From Planctomycetota bacterium (GTDB taxonomy: Bacteria; Planctomycetota; PLA2), in NCBI GenBank assembly GCA_021776785.1, contig JAJFFF010000005.1, positions 1 to 34,059 on the forward strand: a DNA stretch of 34,059 nucleotides. Reading direction: 5' to 3'. Within the stretch, counting starts at the first letter, position 1. Each line of letters starts with the position of its first letter. Under the pieces are notes generated by a model. It saw only the letters and a program-made list of their open reading frames with translations, had not been told where the DNA came from and ran no database searches. Positions 28,988 to 34,059 of the stretch are shown piece after piece. A program made the translations under genes and the position numbers.

Positions 28988-31900
28988 CGGTCGACGCGGA
29001 TTCTTAGGTCCGCTGTTCCGGCCGCGACGTTTTCGAGCGACGCGAGTGTCTTGCCGTCCGGGCTGATATCGACCACGCTGATCGCGTAGGCGCCGGCGCG
29101 CAGTCCGCCGATACGAAACTTGCCGGTCTGGTTCAGGATTCGTACTTGCCGCACGTTCCCGTCTCCGTGCAACGTGACCGAAAGTCCAGACACCGGATCG
29201 TTGTCGGCGTTGATGACGGTTCCCGCGATCGCGAGACCTTTTTCGAGTGTGATGACCATGTCTTGGACGCCCGGACGGATCACCGTCGGCGGCGGTTCGA
29301 TGTGATCGCCGCCGCTTTGAACGGTGATGGTGATCTCGCCCGCGGCTGCAAATCCGCCGGCGACGAACGAGCCGTCGGCTTTCGCGCGCACGGTGCGGAC
29401 GGTTGCGCCTTGCTTGGCGAACACCCAGAGCGCAAGCGGAGTTCCATCGTCGTCGAGCACGCGCCCGGCGACGCGCGTTCCCGGCGCCAACACAAACGAT
29501 TGGGCGGTCGGCGACGCCACGACGCTGTCCTGTAAGAGTCGCTCAAACGCCCCGTGAAAAATCTCGACGCGCATCGGTGTCGCGGGCGGAAGACGCGGGA
29601 CCGTAAACGTTCCGTCGTCGGCTGTCCGCGCAAACCCGCGCCGAACAAAACGATCACTTCCTTCTTGACGCAAGGAGACGTTGACGCCGGCACCGCCGAC
29701 GGGACCCGCAGGACTGCGCACGATGCCTTTCAGTGTGACCGCGTGGCGCATCCGAAGGCGCACGTTATCCGTGTTGATCGCGATCAGCGGCCGGTCGGAA
29801 AACATCTGTTGGTGGCTCGCGTGCAGCTCGAACCGCGCCTCGCCGTGCAGGCCATAAAACGCGAACGCGCCGTCGGAGCCGGTGACCGTGCTGCCGAACG
29901 CGCGCCCTTCGGCTGGATCGTGCGTCCAGCTTATGTGGATGGGCTTTTCGAACCGCGCGCTGAACCGGACGGTGACGTTGGCGAGCGGAGTGTCGTTTTC
30001 GTCCACGACCACGCCCGTGATGAAGTGACCGCGTTCCAGCGTTATCTCACCGAGCTCGAGCGCGCCGGCCTTGACGCGCACGCGGCGCTTCAGCGCTCGA
30101 AACTGCGGATGGTCGACGCGGAGGATGAGCTCACCTTCCGGCGCGTTGCGGATGGCGAAGCGGCCCTCTGCGTCGGAGACGCCGGGGCGTGCGGCAGCCG
30201 ATGTGCGCCCGGGTCGACGCGGGTCCACCGGTGGGCGCGATACGCTCACTTTGGCGCCGGCCACCGGTTTCTCGTTCACGGTTACCAGCGTTCCGGTGAT
30301 TGCGCTTGGTTGTGTGAGCGCCACTTGCAGCAAGGTTCCGGCGCGGGCTGTTGCCTCCGCGCTGTTGCCGAACGCTTGGTGCGACGCCACGAGCGGCACG
30401 GTTTCGCCGCGGGCGAGGCGGGTGATCGTCGCGCGGCCGTTCTCGTCGGTGATCCATGAACTCGGGCGGCTTCCGAGGAATCCGGAGAACGCGCGGGTGC
30501 GGCGCGTCTGTGTGATGCGCGCGCCTGCTACTGGGTTGCCTTCCGGATCGACAACAGTCACATGGAGCGATTGCGCCGCCACCATTTTGATGTCGCGGCG
30601 GACTTGCGTGCCGCCTGCGAAGAGCTTGGGTGTGGACGGGCCGAGTGCCGCGCCGATGTCTAACGTCGAAATGAACTCCTTGTGCGTTGCGATCAGAGTG
30701 ACGGTGTCGAGCGGCAGGCCGCGCAACTCGAATCGGCCGTCGGCGTCACTCTTTGCCTGCGGTCCCGCGGCGGCGAGCAATTGCCAGTTCCCGCCGAAGC
30801 CGCGCACAGAGGCGTCGGCGACGGGTGCGCCCGTATCTTGGGCCGTGATGCGACCGGTGACGACGCCGCCTGCGGCGAGTTCGACATCGCCGAGCTCGAT
30901 CCAACCGTTGTCGGGCGAGAACTTCGAGAGGTCGATCGCGCGTGGTGCATGATCGCCGCCGCCGACGTGGAGTGCCCCCGCCATGTTGGTCTTGTGCCAC
31001 GGCAAGTTGTGCAGCGTGAGCACGCCGTCCGGACCGCTCGTCGCACCGACCGCGGCGGCCGCCGTCTGGACCGATGCGCCTATTAATGACAGGGGGCTGC
31101 CGGTGTCCGCGGCGACGGCGCGAAGCCGCAGAGACACGCCGCGCGTCAGCTTGATGTCCATCGGAGGCACGGGGGCGCGCACCTGGCGGGAGTGCGGGGC
31201 GTATCCGACGGCATCGACCCGGACGCGATTCCACCCGGCATCGTGGCTCGGGACCGCGAATCGACCGTCCGTTCCGCTGTGTACTTCCATGCTGTAGGTC
31301 TCCAGTCCGACCGACGAGCTGACGCGGACTTGCGCGCCTGCGATCGGCGTGTCGTTGTCGCCCCAGACCCGGCCGACGAGCGTTTCTCCGGGCACGAGAT
31401 GGAAGTCCATGTCGTCACGGGCGCGATCGAACGGACGGTTGGGCTCGAACGCCAGCGCAAACCCGGTGGCGGCGACCCGCATGCCGTACGTGTCGGCGCC
31501 CGGCACGTGCAATTCGTAGGCGCCGGACGGGTCGGTTGTCGCCGTGGCCGCGACGTCGGGGGCCTCGATTCCCGAGCGTGTGGCGCGCCCCAGCGATCCG
31601 ACACCATGGGTTGCCTGATACGTGGCGTCCACGCGCGCGCCGCCGATCGGTTTTCCGAGTGCGTCATAGACGTGGCCCGCGATCGCGAGCGATTTGCGTA
31701 GCCGCAATATCCCTAGGTCGGTTGATGCCTGGAGCGCGAACGATCGGTTGCCGAGCGCTGTTCCCTGACGCGCGGTCAGTCGATAAAACCCAGGCGCTAA
31801 GTTTTCGACGCGGACGCCGCCGTCGCCGCTTGCGGTCCCGCGGCTCGTGGTCGGGCCGGACAGTTCCCACGTGGCTCCGGCGGCCGGCTCATCCTGAGGA

Positions 31901-32133
31901 TCGACGAGGCGTAGCACGACCGCGAGTTCGCCGCGGCTGGTGTCGACCCCCGGCGTGTTGCGTCGCGGATCGTCGGTACGGCGCGTCGTGCGCTGTTGTC
32001 TTACGGGGCGCAGGTTATCGCGAGTCGTCGTTCCCCGATCGGCTTCGCGCGATCCGTTGTCGTCGCGCACCAAGTACACGACTGCGGCGACGGCGAGCAG
32101 TGCGCCGAGGATCGCAACGTGGACCGGTTTCAT
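28984..32133 (-). CDS. Giant membrane-anchored protein of about eleven CReg modules
   Basis: 1049 residues from ATG 32133. The anchor is KPVHVAILGALLAVAAVVYL, followed by an Arg/Asp/Thr-rich linker to about residue 65, then repeats of roughly 85-95 residues to the end. Module openings include VLRLVDPQDEPAAGATWEL, IAGHVYDALGKPIGGARV, VGRVWGDNDTPIAGAQVRV, VTVVDPEGNPVAGARI, GTLVTVNEKPVAGAKVSV, GVVVDENDTPLANVTVRF, AGRVLDDDGTPLALWVF and AGTVINADNDPVSGLSV. Each has a D-x-x-G-x-F/A turn later. This is the CReg (carboxypeptidase regulatory-like) pattern without an enzyme domain. A long extracellular rod for adhesion or envelope structure is likely. The gene ends head to head with the response regulator and starts 28 bp downstream of the pyrG stop, so the two minus-strand genes could be co-transcribed. 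Confidence 0.85.
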   Translation of the reverse strand: MKPVHVAILGALLAVAAVVYLVRDDNGSREADRGTTTRDNLRPVRQQRTTRRTDDPRRNTPGVDTSRGELAVVLRLVDPQDEPAAGATWELSGPTTSRGTASGDGGVRVENLAPGFYRLTARQGTALGNRSFALQASTDLGILRLRKSLAIAGHVYDALGKPIGGARVDATYQATHGVGSLGRATRSGIEAPDVAATATTDPSGAYELHVPGADTYGMRVAATGFALAFEPNRPFDRARDDMDFHLVPGETLVGRVWGDNDTPIAGAQVRVSSSVGLETYSMEVHSGTDGRFAVPSHDAGWNRVRVDAVGYAPHSRQVRAPVPPMDIKLTRGVSLRLRAVAADTGSPLSLIGASVQTAAAAVGATSGPDGVLTLHNLPWHKTNMAGALHVGGGDHAPRAIDLSKFSPDNGWIELGDVELAAGGVVTGRITAQDTGAPVADASVRGFGGNWQLLAAAGPQAKSDADGRFELRGLPLDTVTLIATHKEFISTLDIGAALGPSTPKLFAGGTQVRRDIKMVAAQSLHVTVVDPEGNPVAGARITQTRRTRAFSGFLGSRPSSWITDENGRATITRLARGETVPLVASHQAFGNSAEATARAGTLLQVALTQPSAITGTLVTVNEKPVAGAKVSVSRPPVDPRRPGRTSAAARPGVSDAEGRFAIRNAPEGELILRVDHPQFRALKRRVRVKAGALELGEITLERGHFITGVVVDENDTPLANVTVRFSARFEKPIHISWTHDPAEGRAFGSTVTGSDGAFAFYGLHGEARFELHASHQQMFSDRPLIAINTDNVRLRMRHAVTLKGIVRSPAGPVGGAGVNVSLRQEGSDRFVRRGFARTADDGTFTVPRLPPATPMRVEIFHGAFERLLQDSVVASPTAQSFVLAPGTRVAGRVLDDDGTPLALWVFAKQGATVRTVRAKADGSFVAGGFAAAGEITITVQSGGDHIEPPPTVIRPGVQDMVITLEKGLAIAGTVINADNDPVSGLSVTLHGDGNVRQVRILNQTGKFRIGGLRAGAYAISVVDISPDGKTLASLENVAAGTADLRIRVDR

Positions 32134-32161
32134 GCCGCTCCATTATGCGCGCTCACGCGGG

Positions 32162-33760
32162 TCAGCTGTCTTTGCGTTTGAGGGCGGCTTCGATCAGGCC
32201 GTGGAAGAGCGGTTGCGGGCGCGTCGGCTTGCTCTTGAATTCCGGGTGGAATTGGCCCGCGATGAAATACGGGTGGTCGGGGAGCTCGATGATTTCGACG
32301 AGGTCGAGTTTTTCGTGCATGCCCGAGAACACCATGCCGTGCTCGGCCATCATGCCGCGGTACTTGTTGTTCACTTCCCAGCGGTGCCGGTGGCGCTCCT
32401 CGACGTTGTCGACGCCGTAGAGTTGCCGCGCCATCGTTTTCGGCGTGAGCTTGCACGGATACGCGCCGAGGCGCATTGTGCCGCCCTTCTCCGAGACACC
32501 CTTTTGGTCCGCCATGATGTCGATGACGGGCGTGCACTCTTCGGTGAATTCGGTGCTGTTCGCGTCGGCGACGCCGCACACGTTGCGTGCGAACTCCGTC
32601 ACGGCGGCTTGCAAGCCGAGGCAGATGCCAAGGAACGGCAGGCCGGTCTCACGCGCGTGCTGGATGGCCTCGACCTTGCCCTCGAATCCGCGCTCGCCGA
32701 ATCCGCCTGGGACGAGGAGGCCGTGCACGCCCTCGAGGCGCGATGCGACGTTGGTTGCAGTCAGCTCTTCGGAGTTGATCTTGCGAAACGTCACGTCGCA
32801 CGAGCTTGCGAAGCCCGCGTGGCTCAGCGATTCGTAGACCGACTTGTACGCGTCGTGCAGCACGATGTACTTGCCGACGACCGCGATTTCGACTTTGTGC
32901 TGCGGATGAATGATGCGTTCGATGAGTTGGTTCCACGCGCTTACGTCCGCGGGCGCGGTTTCCAGCCCCAAGCGCTTGCACACCAGTGCATCAAAGCCTT
33001 GGTTGTGCAGCTCGACCGGCACTTCGTAGATCGAGTTGGCAACGTCTTTTTCTTCGATGACGCAATCTTTCGGCACGTTGCAGAACAGCGAAATCTTTTC
33101 GCGCAGTCCCGGTTCCATGCTCTTCTCGGTGCGACACAAGATGGCGTCCGGTTGAATACCGATCTCGCGCAGCCGGCCGACCGAGTGTTGGGTCGGCTTC
33201 GTCTTCATCTCGCCGCTCGCGCGGATGTACGGCACCAAAGTGAGGTGCACAAACATCACGTTCTCGCGCCCCTTCTCCAACGCGAACTGCCGGATGGCTT
33301 CCACGAACGGAAGGCCTTCGATGTCACCCACCGTTCCGCCGATCTCGGTGATCAACACATCGACTTCGTCTTCAGCGGATGCGATTCCCGCCTTGATTTC
33401 GTCCGTGATGTGCGGGATCACCTGCACCGTGCGACCCAGGTAGTCGCCGCGGCGCTCCTTGGTGATCACCGAGTGGTAGATCTGGCCCGTTGTGTAGTTG
33501 CTCGCGCGGGTGATCTCGGCGTTCGTGAATCGCTCGTAGTGGCCGAGGTCGAGGTCGGTCTCGGCGCCGTCGTGCGTGACGTACACCTCACCGTGTTGAA
33601 ACGGGGACATCGTCCCTGGATCGACGTTGATGTAGGGGTCGAGCTTTTGAAGCCCAATTTTGAGGCCACGCGCCTCAAGAAGCGCCCCGATGGAAGCGGC
33701 GGTAATGCCCTTCCCGAGTCCGGACACAACGCCGCCGGTGACAAAGATGTACTTACGCAT
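32162..33760 (-). CDS. pyrG: CTP synthase
   Basis: 532 residues from ATG 33760, close to the usual length of about 545. The longer frame from 33808 adds residues with no family match, whereas [18 protein letters not shown] is the canonical start. The enzyme makes CTP from UTP, ATP and glutamine in the cytoplasm. The synthase domain shows the P-loop [10 protein letters not shown] (9-18), [19 protein letters not shown] and [10 protein letters not shown]. The glutamine amidotransferase domain has PGGFGERG, nucleophile C380 in LGICLGLQ (most homologues have GMQ) and the H505/E507 pair in QFHPEF. All catalytic residues are present. Upstream lie a hairpin with a T-run and an inverted repeat. Confidence 0.97.
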   Translation of the reverse strand: MRKYIFVTGGVVSGLGKGITAASIGALLEARGLKIGLQKLDPYINVDPGTMSPFQHGEVYVTHDGAETDLDLGHYERFTNAEITRASNYTTGQIYHSVITKERRGDYLGRTVQVIPHITDEIKAGIASAEDEVDVLITEIGGTVGDIEGLPFVEAIRQFALEKGRENVMFVHLTLVPYIRASGEMKTKPTQHSVGRLREIGIQPDAILCRTEKSMEPGLREKISLFCNVPKDCVIEEKDVANSIYEVPVELHNQGFDALVCKRLGLETAPADVSAWNQLIERIIHPQHKVEIAVVGKYIVLHDAYKSVYESLSHAGFASSCDVTFRKINSEELTATNVASRLEGVHGLLVPGGFGERGFEGKVEAIQHARETGLPFLGICLGLQAAVTEFARNVCGVADANSTEFTEECTPVIDIMADQKGVSEKGGTMRLGAYPCKLTPKTMARQLYGVDNVEERHRHRWEVNNKYRGMMAEHGMVFSGMHEKLDLVEIIELPDHPYFIAGQFHPEFKSKPTRPQPLFHGLIEAALKRKDS

Positions 33761-33798
33761 GAAGGAACCCAAGAAAGAATAATAGCAACCAAGAATCC

Positions 33799-33833
33799 CG
33801 AACCCCAATGCGGTACCGGGTTCGATTTTTTTT
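33799..33833 (+). terminator. Hairpin with T-run in the pyrG leader, plus-strand orientation
   Basis: CGAACCC (33799-33805) pairs with GGGTTCG (33818-33824), followed one base later by eight T residues (33826-33833). On the plus strand it has intrinsic-terminator form, yet the neighbouring gene is transcribed on the minus strand. It may block antisense entry into pyrG or be a leader hairpin of the pyrG mRNA. Confidence 0.5.
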
Positions 33834-33873
33834 GATGTAAGTGCTTCCGGCGATGGGTGTTATGCGCACAGGG

Positions 33874-33891
33874 TGCGGCATTCATGCCGCA
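33874..33891. promoter_or_regulatory. 18-bp inverted repeat, possible operator
   Basis: TGCGGCAT (33874-33881) and ATGCCGCA (33884-33891) are perfect inverted copies with a 2-bp centre. The near-symmetric form suits binding of a dimeric regulator. It lies between the divergent starts of pyrG and the gene at 34036. Confidence 0.5.
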
Positions 33892-34035
33892 GATATGTAA
33901 CCTCCTCGCGTCTCTAGGCCCTGATCAAGCGCGTTCGGTGTCGCGCCTCGCCCCCAAATAGCCAGAAACGTCGCTCCTGCCCGGTATTTCGTTGTTTTCC
34001 AACACAAACGAATACTGACCAAAAGGACGTTTCAG

Positions 34036-34059
34036 GTGAATGCACAAGATGCCCGAAGG
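34036..34059 (+). CDS. Start of an unidentified gene, cut by window edge
   Basis: A GTG at 34036 (MNAQDARR in frame to the end) follows AAAAGGA at 34021-34027 at good distance. An ATG at 34040 in another frame is an alternative at slightly longer spacing. Eight codons are too few to identify it. Confidence 0.3.

Noticed and set aside
31940..33835. 631-codon plus-strand frame opposite pyrG and the giant CReg gene
   Set aside because: The minus strand encodes an unmistakable CTP synthase. The long antisense frame is a product of high GC and codon bias.

Overview
The window is GC-rich bacterial chromosome. I suggest a Planctomycetota-type organism. This is inferred from protein content, not from a marker gene: many carboxypeptidase-regulatory-like (CReg) beta-sandwich proteins, a secreted prenyltransferase/squalene-oxidase-repeat protein, a GAF-SpoIIE phosphatase, a HEAT-VWA protein and a GAF histidine kinase with a NarL-type regulator. 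The only universal housekeeping gene is pyrG (CTP synthase), at the right end. I recognised no rRNA, tRNA or CRISPR array.

Layout. (1) 1-10 kb is an accessory-looking zone. It holds the C-terminal end of one IS110 transposase, a complete and different IS110 transposase (3876-4922), and two paralogous large CReg proteins (1538-3379 and 5215-7284), each followed by the same 27-bp sequence. It also holds a catalytically dead endonuclease/exonuclease/phosphatase-like protein, a small membrane protein, a lipoprotein with Asp-rich loops, and remnants sharing a duplicated C-terminal peptide. (2) 10-16 kb holds secreted or signalling genes in alternating orientation: a TPR protein with a thioredoxin-like tail, the prenyltransferase-repeat protein, the SpoIIE phosphatase and the HEAT-VWA protein. 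(3) 15.8-23.9 kb is a minus-strand operon: a small membrane protein with a lipocalin-like look, then five tandem paralogues of about 500 aa, all membrane-anchored and sharing the same ordered motifs. (4) 23.9-26.1 kb holds a secreted PsbP/DUF1795-like protein coupled to a DUF502 membrane protein, then a small-gene zone with tandem repeats, a chain of three stop-start-overlapping mini-genes and a strong double hairpin. (5) 26.1-29 kb is a two-component system. (6) 29-32.1 kb is a 1049-aa protein of about eleven CReg modules, then pyrG.

How it may fit together (inference). Eight long CReg-type envelope proteins in 34 kb suggest a locus devoted to cell-surface architecture. The five-gene array is the strongest candidate for an undescribed system: an expanded paralogous set with one conserved architecture, varied acidic or Arg/Ser-rich linkers, and small internal tandem duplications. 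The neighbouring phosphatase, histidine kinase and response regulator could regulate it, but nothing in the sequence links them directly.
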